The position numbers and the translations under genes were made by a program. A DNA stretch of 64,000 bases from Daedaleopsis sinensis (lineage: Eukaryota; Basidiomycota; Agaricomycetes; Polyporales; Polyporaceae), in assembly GCA_033807695.1 (NCBI GenBank), contig CM066304.1, positions 3,658,001 to 3,722,000 on the forward strand. The letters run 5' to 3'. This document shows positions 24,161-38,200 of the stretch, piece by piece. The notes beneath the pieces are model-generated. The model was not told where the DNA came from and made no database searches. It saw only the letters and a program-made list of their open reading frames with translations. Every line of letters starts with the position of its first letter. Positions within the stretch are counted from its first letter, which is position 1.

Positions 24161-27100
24161 CAGTCTCCGCCGCGCTTCAAATCGGAAACTCTGGCTCATC
24201 CTACTCCGACCTCGACTTCACGACTCAACACGGGGCTGAACAGCTCTCGGACCGCCTGGTCCGCCCTTGCTAGCCGTCGTGCGTGATGACGCCCGGGGCC
24301 CCCATCTCTGCGCGGGTACCGGTACGTCGCAGAATCCGTCATCCCACCTCCACTTCCCGCTCTTTCGCGCACCGACGCATATCAACAGAACGCGTTGAAC
24401 GATTCGCATCGCACGCGCTAGGCCTCACCCCGATCAGACGAGGTCCCGGAAATCGCTTTCGCAGCGATTTCATGCGCACCACACGGTGGCCGCCACCTCT
24501 TCCGCCACCATCCTCCTCCATCCGCTCCAACCTCGACTCTGCCACACCATTCCGGACGACCCCCGAGTGACGACCGCCGCCGTTGCCCGTGGTCGTGCTT
24601 GACAACGGCACCCGATCTCTGCGCGGCAGGGGTGAAAACCCGCCACATCTCTCTCACTCCTCGCTAACACATATCCACAGGACGCGCTGAACGTTCCGAG
24701 TCGATCGCGCGCCGTCGCACCCCGATCCGACGCGGTCGAAAAAATCCGCTTTCAGAGCGATTTCATGGGCCCCGGAGGTCACTCCGCCCTTCCGTCCGCA
24801 CGACGCCGCGCCGCGTCTCGAAACCGACACAGGGCGAGTGCGCCGGCTGTGCACGCCGCGTCCGACACGTCCGCGCGCCCGCGCCGCGACGTCTCAAACC
24901 CGGCCCTTGCGCCCTTTCAAGGCCTCGAGCCTCAAGCCTCAAGCCTCAAGCTCAAGACTCGTCCGCCCGAACTCGCGAGTCGCTACACACCGCGAGCGAG
25001 CCGCCCCGCGCACGGTGAACACGCGCCGCGGGGGCGCGGAAGAGAAGACGGCGGTCGCTCGGGCGGGGTAGGACTGCGCCCGTCTGCACCCATGAAGCAT
25101 CCCTACCCCGCCCCACCCCGCCCCGCCCCCGAACACCTCCCGGTCGGTCTCGGGCACACCCGCCGTGCATGGGACGGCTGCGACTCTGCCGGCGTACCAA
25201 ACGGCGCACGCGCGCAGGAGATGCTGCGCCCAGCCGGCCGCTGTCGTCTGCGCGTCGGGAGGCCGCGAGGGCCCGGAGAGCTCCCTGCCGCCAGTCTAGA
25301 GGACGTAGGCGCGTCGCCGCCCCGTGGACGCCGCCAGCACGCCCCACCCGAGTCCCGCCGGCCCACAGGCTCGTCGCCGCCGCCGGCATCCGGGACTCGC
25401 AGCGGCACGCGCGCGCGCGCGGGTGGCGGAGCGGACGGGGACGGGGACGGGGATGGGGATGGGTGCCACGGCGCCGCCGCTGCCAGGAGCAAGTGCGCGG
25501 GCGGCCCTTAGTACTACTGTACAGTGAAGTGAGTAGCTAGACAATACAATATACTCTCGTTCTCCCGCTACTCCGAGCCGTCTGAACTGGATCGGCGGGG
25601 GCTGGAGGGGGCGCGCGGACGTGCTGAGTTCGTGCGCGGGCGGCGGGATCCGGTCGCGGACGTCGAGCCGCTGTTGAACGTTAAACGTCGAACGTCGAAC
25701 GGCTGCGCGCAAAGTAGCCTAGACGAGCAGTCGCATGCGCAAGTGGCCGTCAGCTCGCACGCGGACCGACATGGCGGGAGGCACGGGGGCCCCCGCGGAC
25801 TTGTGCGCGACGTGCCCGCGCCGCGCAGAGCCGGCTGTCGAGACTGAGGGGACAGTCCTGAGTCAGTTGCGTGCTCCGTGTCGGCGGACAGGGACAGGGA
25901 TGGGGCCCGACGTGCCTGCAGCCTGCAGCCTGGGGCCGCGGCGTGCCGTATGCGTGTAGCGTATCTGCGATGCTCGGCAGGCGGGAGCGCATGCGCACAC
26001 GAGGACCTGAAGAGCGCGGTGGTGAGCGTCCGTGGAGGTGTGCGAGCGCGGACTGGAGTACGCACGTACGCACACTGGAAATGTCGCCGGGTGTGCGGAC
26101 GCAACACGTCCTGGGTGCCGGCCGACTCCGAGTCAGAGTCTTCAAGTTGGGTGCGAGCTTGCAAACAGGTGGGGCCGGTTAGCCTGACTCGGAGCACCGC
26201 ACACCCACGCAGAGACGGGCTGAGCCGTACGCGTACGTACCTGTCAGTATGCGCGAAGGAACGCGTCGGAGCCACCGCGACGTCCTGCGAAATGATTCGA
26301 TGTCAGCGAGAGCCGGAATCGGACGAGCGGGTGCGGCACTTACCCAGTATGTGCACTCCTGGCCCTAAGCATGCGACTCGCATGCATCGCAGGCACGCAG
26401 CGAGCAAGTACTGACAGCTGTTCAAGTCCGGTCAGTGTGAGTAGCAGTCTTAAGACAACTCGGCGCGGCGGACACACGTACCGTGAGTCTCCTAGTTGGT
26501 ACGCACGCGACCAACTGGCTGCGTTCCGAAAGCGAGCATGTTCACGAGAGCGTTGATAGAGATCTAGAATAGAAGATAGATATCGACCAGTCAGTAATAT
26601 AGAAGACATGCGGACTCGAATCGAAGCTACACACTGTAAGATTGAGCATGGATCACGCCTACATGTTGAGCCACGCGACTTCCGGACCATCCTACAAATG
26701 AACAGGAATATATCAGTGACCGGCGTGTATGATGCAGAAGTTAATAGAAGCTGTACTTACAACGCAGTCGAGGCTGTCGGACGTTGGCGCGAGAGTCTGG
26801 AATACGAAATATGAAGTCAGTAAAGGGTAAGGTGCAAGTTTGCTAATACGGCTACTAGAGAGATAAACTTACAGATTATATCCGAACCATACAGTGCACC
26901 TTGCCAGCAATCGAGACCGAGCCAATAGCGCGTCGGCAGATGTCAGTCGTCCACGCCAATCAGATAGGCGTGCGGGAGAGGTGACGACGGATGAGCGGGA
27001 TAAGCGGCGGGGTGGTGGGGTTCTGCTTGAAAATGAAGATGTCAGCAGCGGGTCAGAGTACAGCGAGAAGTAGTACAGACCAAGACGACGATACCAATGT

Positions 27101-29409
27101 GCATAGCAGACGGCTGACGGAGACGAGCCGGGGACCGGAGAGAGGGGGAGAGGAGGGGGCAAACTCGAGTCGGGGGTGGGGGAAGGGAGTGCTGGTCGGA
27201 CTCATCGAGGTTGTGGATGTACTTGTACTTCTCAAGCTTGGCCCGTGCGCAGGCCCCACGGTCAGGAGACCAGACCGTGAGGAAGTGATACCACGCACTT
27301 CTCACGCATGCCCCAGGGGTGGAGGGCGCGGGACCAACCAGGATGCAACACGGAGACGAGGAGGACGGGAAGGGGGACCCTGCCCGTGCGCCGCAGGTTC
27401 CGAGCACGCAGGAGCCTAAAAGATTCTCAGATGTCCTCACGTAATGACATGGGCGCTCGGCTAACGTCTGACAGAGTTCTCGACGCGATCCCGTCGTAAA
27501 TTTGGGCGGAAGAGGCTCGAGGCGAGGGTCCTGTGCCGATAACACTGTGTGCAGGATTCCTCGCCGTTTTGACTGAGGTAGGCTGGGCGGAGGGATGTAT
27601 CTCAGACAGAACATGTATTGTGGCTGCTGATGAGCTGCTCTGCACTCTGTATCGCGCTCAAGGCTCTGGAATAGAGGCATATCAATAAGGAATCTTGAGC
27701 TTCTGAGTTAGAATGCGAAAATACGAGACTTACGTGCAGGATAGGCCAGATACCCATGATGACAGCCTAAACAGGTGCCAGCAAGTGCATTAAGATAGGT
27801 ATTTATAGTGGTATTCCTGTTGACAAGGGGACTGCGTCAGTTTCAGCGCAGAGATGGCGGGAAGAAAAGGGAGATAGACGCTCGGCGGTGAGTAGGGTAG
27901 TCCATATTTGGATAGTTGTTCTCGCCTTGACTAAGACGCTCATCATACCCACGCCGTTCCGCACATCCTCGACGCCTCCTGCAACTGGCACGACCACCCC
28001 AGGGCAATGACACTGGCCTGTACTAGTGAGTACTATATATTACAACTCATGTTGAAGACAATTGGGGCCCGGGACAGCCTTGGGCCCTTTGAAGTCAGAG
28101 AGTCAAGCTTCCACCGCCTGTCGGTCGACGGTGGCCATAGCTCCCCTGTGGGCATATTGTCCCGCTGCCGCCGCCGTCGCCCGAATGGACCCCCGACATA
28201 GCGAGGATTTCGCTCATTAACAACAATATCATATCAATATTCAAGTTCGCCGTGAACGGCGGGCTACTACCCAAGTGAGTATGTACTACGTCATCTCCCG
28301 CCCAGAATATGTTCCAGGAGCTGAGGCGAACAGGATCAATGGGCAGTACGTTCTGGACCTCGGCCTTTCCGGGCACGGTCGGTTGAGTTATTCTCGAGTC
28401 TCGACTACTGTGCCTGTCCACGCTGGTCATGCCATAGTCCCTTGCCGCAGCGACACAAGCTGTCCGTTTGGATAACCGCTACACATCGTTCACGAAGAGT
28501 GCGGTCAGTACACCCGCGCGGTCTGCTCAGAGACTACACAGCTACTGAAAGATGTCATTATCAGGCTCCGAATGAGCTGGCCCGGGGACTCAGGGATATT
28601 CACAACATGCATGTTCTCACAAAGAATGGCCTTGAAAATGTATGAAATTTGCATCCTTCCATGCCTTTCCCACTGCGTGTGAGTGTGTTGCAACCGTGTG
28701 ACTCCGAAGGTTGACAGCTTGATGATCGGACCGGAATTGGGCAGGATAGGAATTCGTGCACATGGAGATCTCTCTCCAGTGTGCTCGAATCCCTCTCCTG
28801 CTTGATACCGAGTCTGCTCAAAGTGGCTGACATAGTATACAGCAAGGACCTGGAACGAGCTGGAGGAGATGAAGGTGAGGGGGCATTCACTCGAGAACTC
28901 GGAGCATGTCAGCGGCGTGGAGATTCTCAGAATGACCGCGTCCGAACAATGTCTGGCTACACGTAAGCCGGAGAGATGCTCCGGAGACTGGAGCTCAGGC
29001 CAGACCGAGAGCTCCTAGTCTCCTCACCACCACGTTCACACCACCCACCACCTCGAAGTGTAGTCTTTCTCCCTCGGATCTATTGCACTTGCCTACATAC
29101 ACACTTTCTACCATCTGCCCCGTGCCAGACATCGACAATCATCCTCCTAGCGGATACTCCCCATCTCACACTCGGAGTCCCACATGTCCCTTGCCATTTC
29201 GAACAACACGACGCGACAGGACACGGTTGCACGTGTCCCAGTCTTCGATGCTCGTGAGTGTGCCGCTGGCTACATCGCGGTGCATTGTGCTGACTCCTCA
29301 GCTCAGCTCCTCAAGATGGCGGACTAGACGTGGCTTGTGGCTGATCGAGCGCAACCTATGGTCTCGCCAGGACGTGTCGACACATCGAGAACATGACCGC
29401 ACAATATCT
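24161..29409. other. GC-rich gene-poor part of unit 3
   Basis: Copy of 612-5860, same as in unit 2; nothing recognisable as a gene. The empty KDZ target site is at 28427-28434. Confidence 0.6.
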
Positions 29410-29737
29410 ATGGTCGTCGACGACCTTGCGGAAGACGTAGCTTGGATATTGTCATGGCGGACGATAGCGAAGCTTCGGACTGTCGATGCTCACCGTGGTA
29501 CGTACCTTTATATCTCACTCCCAACACATTTCGTTGCTCACGGCGTGCACAGACGTTGTGCCAACGCTGTGCCGACAGCACGGAAGCAGAACGGCGTGGT
29601 TTAATGTGGCGGGAGACCTCGTGGCCACGGGACACGTATCTCGTGATAATTTATATATCATGGGCGACGCGTACGCACCGCGTTTGATTCTGGACGGCGC
29701 AGCCGTCACGGTTTTAACGGAGGTCTGGCTCGACGGG
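29410..29737 (+). CDS. Unrecognised spliced-looking reading frame, unit 3
   Basis: Copy of 5861-6188 with the same two exons and 55-nt intron. No difference was seen inside the exons. Confidence 0.3.
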
Positions 29738-30138
29738 GTATGTCGCCGCTCTTACGAGCACTGCAGTTGACTGACTTTGTACTAAGTATCTTCACAGCCA
29801 GCGGCGATCGCAAGACGTGACGCAGAGATGCGGAGGGCAGGTGATCTGAGGTGCGCACAGGGTCATACCGTATGTTGCGGTCTTCTCTCGAGTGTCCATT
29901 GACACTCACTTCATGCGGTTCTGCAGGGCATTCGTGAGCGGACGTCGCTTGGGCGATGAGCCAGCCGACGACATCATTGCTGAGGCTCGGAGGCCTCAAC
30001 GGACCTCGTGCTCTCCGGGGGTGTTCGCGCGGCACAGCCGCGTTCGTCGCGAACGTCCTTGTAGGTACCTGGACACTGTGAAGCTTCGTGTGCTCGGCCA
30101 GAACTCGGAGTCGCGGCGAGTCGCGGTTACAGATGCCG

Positions 30139-31229
30139 GTACGTGCTTTGATGGCAGTTGGCGTCGACGAGACTGACAGACAATGTCAGCGGATGCTCCC
30201 GAGACAACTCACCTGCACCGTACATAGCGCCGCGGCGTTCGCGCGGCAAGGTCGAGTACGGCGTGAAGGGTGGGACGAGGGCCACTTCAAATGCCACGCG
30301 GACGGCGCCGCAACGGACGGGTACGAGTCAGATCGCAGACGAGAGTGGGTCGTCGCTCATGCGGTCCGGGTAGATGTACGTTGTCGATGTTGCAGACCTT
30401 CGCACGGTGCCGAGAGTCGCAGTGGCGGCGTGATGCATGCACAAGCATCGCATCTGCCAGTGCGTAAGTATTTCGACAGACATGGAGGCTGAGACGAGGC
30501 TGACAAACCTTGACAGGGCGTGCATCCGAGCACGGCACGACTCGGAGGCAGCGACGAGTGCCGTCTCGGAAGGATCGTCAAGTCTGATTGGTTCGGGGAC
30601 TACAGCGACGCTCCTAAGCGTACGTAGCGCGGCGGCGCTCCCGCGGCAAAGCGGCGGTCCAGGAGGTCGCTGGACGTACCTCGACGTTGTCGCCGCGTGG
30701 GCCTTCGCGGCGCCGACTCGGCTGATCTCGCATCCGGGTACGTATATGTAAAGCTTGACGGCGGAGCGGACACGAAGAAACTGACGGAGTTGTCAGTATC
30801 AGTGGCGGTTCCCGAGATGACTCACCTGCACTGGTGGAGGGTACCTAGCGGCGGCGCGGCAAAGCCGCGAAGTTGTCGAATAGGTTCTTCAATGTCGTGG
30901 ACCCTTGCGCGAGGCCGGGAGTCGTAGACAGGCAACTTGATGCCGCACACGGGTACGTACGTTGACAGTTGATGAAAGCAGGTCGAAGCTGACGGACGAT
31001 GTCAGGGTACAGTGTTTGCGAGAGGACTCACTGCGCGGACGTATCGCAGCCGCGGTGGCAGCAAAGCGGCGGCCATTGACAATGTACCGTGATGGTACAA
31101 GCACGAGGCGTGGATGGCGGTGTCGAGAGTCGCAGAGCGGGAGCGCGGCATTGGGTCCGGGTGCGTAGCACGGTGCTGGCGAATGACACGACCATACTGA
31201 CTGTTCCCGCGAGGAAGTCGAGTTGATGT
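30139..31229 (-). repeat. Diverged repeats with intron-like signals, unit 3
   Basis: Same as the unit 2 block, including the lost C at the donor. Confidence 0.4.
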
Positions 31230-32170
31230 CAGTGCTCGGACGTGGATCGAGTGCAGGAGTGCGCGCAGCGGGACAATCAAGACATGCAGCGTGTCGGAAC
31301 ATGTTAGGATGGTGAGTAGTCGATGTCTAGAGAGAGCGAAGGGGGTATATCAGAAGGCGCAAGTACGAGGAGGACGTCGGCGGGCGGGAAACGGTTTCGG
31401 CGGGCGGGAGACAGTTTCAGCGGATGAGAACGGCGAGCGCAGAGTCGGAGATGGCGACCAGGAACAGTGGCACGGCAGATACCAGGTGCGATCACAGTCC
31501 ATCAGCGTAGTCGGCAGGAACGAGTGGTCGGCGGACGAGCGGCCGGTGGGCGGGAACGAGAACGGCGGGGCGGGGACAAGATTTGCGGCAGGGAGATATG
31601 TGGTGAAGCAGGGCACCGCGACGGAGTTGACATTCGCAGCGCGTTCCGCTCGAGTCGAGTCTGAGCCGAGTGCGAGGTGAGTGTCAGATTCGTGCATGAG
31701 CTACATAGTACCCAAGGCTGACGAGTGATCCATAGAGCACAAGACCAGAGAGAGACGCAGACGGGAGGGCTTGCGATAGAGACGGTGGCGGCGGGAAGCA
31801 AGAGGTGCGAGATGCGACGAGTCCGAGTCGTCCGTCCCAGAATGGCAATGTAGGCGCCCGGGTGTCTACTGACCGCCGACGCCGCGACGGGGGAGTGCGC
31901 GTGCGAGGGCAGGTAGATTCGAGGGACTTGGAGCTGCACGAGTGGGCTGGTCGAGTTTCGGAGTGTCCCTGGCTCTCGAGACGAGACTGCGAGTCGAGTC
32001 TCGAGTAGAGGACTCGGCCGAATTCCTTCCTCTGCTCCTCCCCCCCTCCCTCTCCTCCCTGTGTCGCGCTGCTGTAGAGTACACAAAATATATTTCCCGT
32101 GCTACGTACACACTGTGGCCACCAGAACGCTGCCTGCCCCTGCCCCGCCCCTGCCCCCGACATCTTATAC

Positions 32171-32379
32171 CCGTCCAGAATGCAGTCCAGTGAGCGTACG
32201 CCCGTCCAGATTACAGTCCCAGTGAGCCCCGTCCAGAATGCAGTCCAGCGAGCGTACGCCCGTCCAGATTACAGTCCCAGTGAGCCCCGTCCAGATTACA
32301 TGCCCAGTGAGCGTACGCCCGTCCAGATTACAGTCCCAGTGAGCCCCGTCCAGATTACATGCCCAGTGAGCGTACAGAG
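32171..32379. repeat. 27-32-bp minisatellite, unit 3
   Basis: Same seven repeat units as at 8632-8840, although the flanking CTCC-rich tract just upstream has changed. Confidence 0.9.
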
Positions 32380-34127
32380 TTTTCACTTCCATCTCGCAGA
32401 TCTTCGTCTCTCGCGCTGACAGCCACGGGCATCACCGGCGCGCCACTGCTCGAGCGCGACGAGCCCGGGGAAGAGCAGGAGAGGTGCTCGAACTGGTGCG
32501 TGGGCGCGTACCTCGGCCCGCCGACGTCGGTGACGTACATCATCTGGCGGGTCGGGGTGAGGTACAGCAGCCGGGTGAGCACCTCGTTCGTCATGAGCAG
32601 GTCTGGCGAGGGCGGTCAGTCGCGTGAGACGACGACTGCAGGAGAGAAGACTCATGGGACACGTACACATCTGCAGACTGGCAACGTCTTCTTTGCCGGT
32701 GAGCAGATATTGCTTGAGCAGGTACTCGTGGCCGCTATCCGCAGCACCACCGATCGACCGAGTATCTGAGGGCCTGTGAGTCGAACCGATCGAGTCTACC
32801 GGTCCACCGTTCAGATAACTCACCGCTCCCTGGCTTTCCGACACCAAGATTCCAGTGTGTCGCGAACATGCCGCCCCTGAGGCTCTTCATGGCGTTCTCG
32901 AGGCCTTGGAGTACTCGGTTTCCCTGTGATGAACGATGGGTACTAGAGGATGAGACAAAGTCAGCCAGGACCCACCGCGTCGAAGTGCCCCTTGCTGCCA
33001 GTGGCACGGGCCAGGTACGTCCACTCCAGCTGGCAAGACGCAATCTGAGCAAGAATGCTGCTTTTACCGCCCATGGTCTCGTTCCTACGGATCACGAGTT
33101 GTCAGAGGAGACCAGACAGAGTGCGTGAGCTACGGGACGAACGTCGCGGGATTGATAGCAAAGACCGGGAAGCCATGTGCCGTGTTGAACGCAGGTTCGA
33201 GAAGGTTGGCAAGATAGTCGGCCTTGTCCAGGAGGATCTTCTCGCCCGATAATGCGTACGCTGAGAGAAGTCCGCCGAGATACCGGATGACGGTTTCGAA
33301 GAAGGGTGCTGAATGCCCGAAGTAGACATGTTCGACCTGCCGAGGGCGGTTAGCATCTTCATCATACGGTGACCGGGCTGCGGGTCTGTGATGGTCATTG
33401 TGATCGGCACTGGGACCGGACAGACGGCAGAGAGTGAAATATGAGCCAGAGGGTGACGAGATGGGCAGAACAACAGGAACGTTCAACGTTCGACTGCGAG
33501 ATGGGCACTGTGTGGTGGGGCGGGAGATAGACAAAGCGCAGCAAAGAAACTCAAAGAAATCGCGCGAAGCATAGACTTTCGACTGGAGATGGGAGTGTGA
33601 CAGCAGGCGGAGAGAGAGAGAGATGTTCGACAGACCTTGGTGTAATCCCCGTTCTGTACCATAGGCAGCACCGCTGCGAACTCATCGTAGAGACCCATGA
33701 AGAGCATCGTGTCTAATGAGTCGACCACAGTGACATTCCACGCATTGAAGCTGCAGCACGCGTCGTGTCACGTTATAACATGCAACCTGTCTTGGGAGGG
33801 ATATACTTACTTGTTGACGCCCGCCTTGGACAACGGCAAGAGCTCATCGTAGCCCGCGGCGTGCTTTTGGTATTTGCGGTACGCGTATAGAAACGCGTCC
33901 TTGACCTGACCTGCTCGGGCGTCCCATACAGGCGCAGGGGTAGTTGGGGAGGCTGGTGGTGTCGGAGGTACTGGACTAGTGTCACGCCAGGGCGTGTAGT
34001 CGGGCCAACGGGGCAATTGGATGTAGTAGAGGGTCGAGATGACTACTACTGCGGCCACTGCAGCGAGGATGTAACGAGTGGATCTGAGGCGTCTTGGGAG
34101 ACGAAAGATAGTCGGCCGTATGCGCAT
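32380..34127 (-). pseudogene. GH47 alpha-mannosidase 5' fragment, unit 3
   Basis: Same truncated and frameshifted gene. The second intron is only 299 nt (33337-33635). Exon 2 and the DNA around exons 3-6 carry unit 4-like variants, while exon 1 is of the unit 1/2 type, so the copy is a mosaic. The GTCTGT donor is retained. Confidence 0.87.
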
Positions 34128-34618
34128 AGAGAGCCTAGGAATGGAACGTACGAGGAGATCGAGTGTCCCTGAGCCATGGCTGGGTAAACGCTCAGTCGGG
34201 GGATGGTCCGGGTATCGCCAATTTGGGAAATTCCGTCGGGCGAGACGCGTTGGACGGCGTCGACGAACTAAAAGACAGCGAGCAGGACCCACGTCTGTAC
34301 TGATGAGGGGAAGAAAGGGCGGGTGATGATATGATGTCCATGATTGTCTGAATTTGAGCGCAGGACGCGGAGGTTTCAGAAGTCCCACTCTCGACTCCCG
34401 GCTCGCGGGCGGCACTGCTTCCTCATTGGGCAGCGAGCTGGTGCCACGCCAACGGAGCTCGGTGTCTGCCGGCCGAGACGGGCGCGGATGGCCCGAGTGG
34501 GAAGCGCTGGAGGGAGTAGAGGTGTGCACTCAGTCGAAGCGGACTCAGACGCGCTGTCCCAGGCCCTCGCCGCGACTTGCGTCCTGTACACTACTTCCTG
34601 CCTCTTCTCCTCACCGCC

Positions 34619-35281
34619 ATGACGAGCTTCGAGAAGACCGTCAGCTCGCGGGCGGCGCTGCGCCAGTCACTGGGTCAAGCAGGGCCTGGGCTGCCTCCCT
34701 CAACTGCCTCGACTGCTCCTCTCGTCCGTCCTCGCATCGACACTCGTCCGTCCCTCCGTCCGCTCTCTCTGTCTGCGTGCCATCCGCGCTGCTTGCGCTC
34801 TCCCCGCCAACGTCCGTCCCCTCAAGTCCGTCCCTTGCCGCCCAGTCCGCTCCTCGATCGTCCGCCTCCGCTCCCCTCGACAACCCGAGTCCCTCCTTCG
34901 CCGACTGCCCCAAATCATCTCATGTCCACCGTGACAGACGTCGCGACCTCCCTCGTCTGTCCGAGAGCCTTTGGCTGTCCGAATAAGGCGATATGCCCCT
35001 CGTCGCCGCACCTCTGCTCGTCGTCCACCCAAGCTTCGAACTCTGCCCGACCGAAGTACGACTCTGCCCCCGCCAGCTGTGCTCCTGACGTCCGACTCTG
35101 CCCTCGCCAGAGCTCCCGACGTCCTACAGCCCTCAAACTACGACCGAGTCTCTCACAGTCTCCGCCGCGCTTCAAATCGGAAACTCTGGCTCATCCTACT
35201 CCGACCTCGACTTCACGACTCAACACGGGGCTGAACAGCTCTCGGACCGCCTGGTCCGCCCTTGCTAGCCGTCGTGCGTGA
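34619..35281 (+). pseudogene. AP180 start fused to repeat sequence, longer fourth copy (220 codons)
   Basis: Same eight-codon AP180 start, at the unit 3/unit 4 junction. Substitutions and a frame change in this diverged unit remove the stop used in the other copies, so the frame stays open for 220 codons. The altered length and many replacement changes argue against a conserved protein. Confidence 0.55.
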
Positions 35282-38200
35282 TGACGCCCGGGGCCCCCAT
35301 CTCTGCGCGGGTACCGGTACGTCGCAGAATCCGTCATCCCACCTCCACTTCCCGCTCTTTCGCGCACCGACGCATATCAACAGAACGCGTTGAACGATTC
35401 GCATCGCACGCGCTAGGCCTCACCCCGATCAGACGAGGTCCCGGAAATCGCTTTCGCAGCGATTTCATGCGCACCACACGGTGGCCGCCACCTCTTCCGC
35501 CACCATCCTCCTCCATCCGCTCCAACCTCGACTCTGCCACACCATTCCGGACGACCCCCGAGTGACGACCGCCGCCGTTGCCCGTGGTCGTGCTTAACAA
35601 CGGCACCCGATCTCTGCCCGACGGGGGTGAAAGCCCGCCACATCTCTCTCAGTCCTCGCCGGCTCGCTCGCTAACACATATCCACAGGACGCGCTGAACG
35701 TTCCGAGTCGATCGCGCGCCGTCGCACCCCGATCCGACGAGTTCAAAAAATTCGCTTTCAGGGCGATTTCATGGGCCCCGGATGTCTCCGCCCTTCCGTC
35801 CGCACGACGCCGCGCCGCGTTTCGAAACCGACACAAGACGAGTGCGCCGGCTGTGCACGCCGCGTCCGACACGTCCGCGCGCGCGCGCCGCGACGTCTCA
35901 GACCCGGCCCTTGCGCCCTTTCACGGCTTTAAGCCTCAAGCTCAAGACTCGTCCGCCCGGACTCGCGAGTCGCTAAGCACCGCGAGCGAGCCGCCCCGCG
36001 CACAGTGAACACGCGCCGCGGGGGCGCGGAAGAGAAGACGGCGGTCGCTCGGGCGGGGTAGGACTGCGCCCGTCTGCACCCATGAAGCATCCCTACCCCG
36101 CCCCACCCCGCCCCGCCCCCGAACACCTCCCGGTCGGACTCGGGCACACCCGCCGTGCATGGGACAGCTGCGACTCTGCCGGCGTACCAAACGGCGCACG
36201 CGCGCAGGAGATGCTGCGCCCAGCCGGCCGCTGTCGTCTGCGCGTCGGGAGGCCGCGAGGGCCCGGAGAGCTCCCTGCTGCCAGTCTAGAGGACGTAGGT
36301 GCGTCGCCGCGCCGTGGACGCCGCCAGCACTCCTCACCCGAGTCCCGCCGGCCCACAGGCTCGTCGCCGCCGCCGGCATCCGGGACTCGCAGCGGCACGC
36401 GCGCGCGCGCGGGTGGCGGAGCGGACGGGGACGGGGATGGGGACGGGGATGGGTGCCACGGCGCCGCCGCTGCCAGGAGCAAGTGCGCGGGCGGCCCTGC
36501 AGTACTACTGTACAGTAAAGTGAGTAGCTAGACAATACAATACACCCTCGTTCTCCCGCTACTCCGAGCCGTCTGAACTGAATGGGCGGGGGCTGGAGGG
36601 GGCGCGGACGTGCTGCGTTCGTGCGCGGGCGGCGGGATCCGGTCGCGGACGTCGAGCCGCTGTTGAACGTTGAACGTCGAACGTCGAACGGCTGCGCGCA
36701 AAGTAGCCTACTTAGACGAGCAGTCGCATGCGCAAGTGACCGTCAGCTCGCACGCGGACCGACATGGCGGGAGGCACGGGGGCCCCCGTGGACTTGTGCG
36801 CGACGTGCCCGCGCTGCGCAGAGCCGGCTGTCGAGACTGAGGGGACAGTCCTGAGTGAGTTGCGTGCTCCGTGTCGGCGGACAGGGACAGGGATGGGGCC
36901 CGACGTGTCTGCAGCCTGCAGCCTGGGGCCGCGGCGTGCCGTATGCGTGTAGCGTATCTGCGATGCTCGGCAGGCGGGAGCGCATGCGCACACGGGGACC
37001 TGAAGAGCGCGGTGGTGAGCGTCCGAGGAGGTGTGCGAGCGCGGACTGGAGTACGCACGTACGCACACTGGAAATGTCGCCGGGTGTGCGGACGCAACAC
37101 GTCCTGGGTGCCGGCCGACTCCGAGTCAGAGTCTTCAAGTTGGGTACGAGCTTGCAAACAGGTGGGGCCGGTCAGCCTGCAGGACTCGGAGCACCGCGCG
37201 CCCACGCAGAGACGGGCTGAGCCGTACGCGTACGTACCTGCCGGTATGCGCGAAGGAACGCGTCGGAGCCACCGCGACGTCCTGCGAAATGATTCGATGT
37301 CAGCGAGAGCCGGAGTCGGACGCGCGGGTGCGGCACTTACCCAGTATGTGCACTCCTGGCCCTAAGCATGCGACTCGCAGGCACGCAGCGAGCAAGTACT
37401 GACAGCTGTTCAAGTCCGGTCAGTGTAAGTAGCAGTGTTCAGACAACTTGGTGCGGCGGACACACGTACCTTGAGTCTCCGAGTTGGTGCGCACGCGACC
37501 AACTGGCTGCGTTCCGAAAGCGAGCATGTTCACGAGAGCGTTGATAGAGATCTAAAATAGAAGATATCGACCAGTCAGTAATAGAGAAGACATGCGGACT
37601 CGCACTTCGAGATTGCGCATTGATCACGCCGTAGTACATGTTGCCAGTGAGCCGCGCGACTTCCGGACCATCCTACAAACGAGCAGGAATGTATCAGTGA
37701 CCGTGCATGATGCAGAAGTTAATAGAAGCTGTACTTACAATGCAGTCGAGGCTGTCGGACGTTGGCACGAGAGTCTGGAATACGAAATATGAAGTCAGTA
37801 AAGGGTAAGGCTACTAGAGAGATAAACCTACAGATCGAATCAGGGCCATTCAGTGCACCTTGCCAGCAGTCGAGACCGAGCCAAGAGCGCGTCGGCAGAG
37901 GTCAGCCTCCCACGCCAGTCCGATAGGCGTGCGGGAGAAGTGACGACGGATGAGCGGGATAAGCGGCGGGGTGGTGGGGTTCTGCTTGAAAATGAAGATG
38001 TCAGCAGCGGGTCAGAGTACAGCGAGAAGTAGTACAGACCAAGACGACGATACCAATGTGCATAGCAGACGGCTGACGGAGACGAGCCGGGGACCGGAGA
38101 GAGGGGGAGAGGAGGGGGCAAACTCGAGTCGGGGGTGGGGGAAGGGAGTGCTGGTCGGACTCATCGAGGTCGTGGATGTACTTGTACTCTCAAGCTTGGC

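Larger units (their letters stand above)
23649..34643. repeat. Tandem array unit 3 (10,995 bp, shorter GH47 intron)
   Basis: Matches unit 2 up to about 31990, then becomes a mosaic. Variants near 32780-32830 and 33060-33440 agree with unit 4 (57050-57110, 57350-57720). The last kilobase returns to the unit 1/2 type. It is about 780 bp shorter, nearly all of it in the second GH47 intron (299 nt here against 1065 nt in units 1 and 2). Confidence 0.93.
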
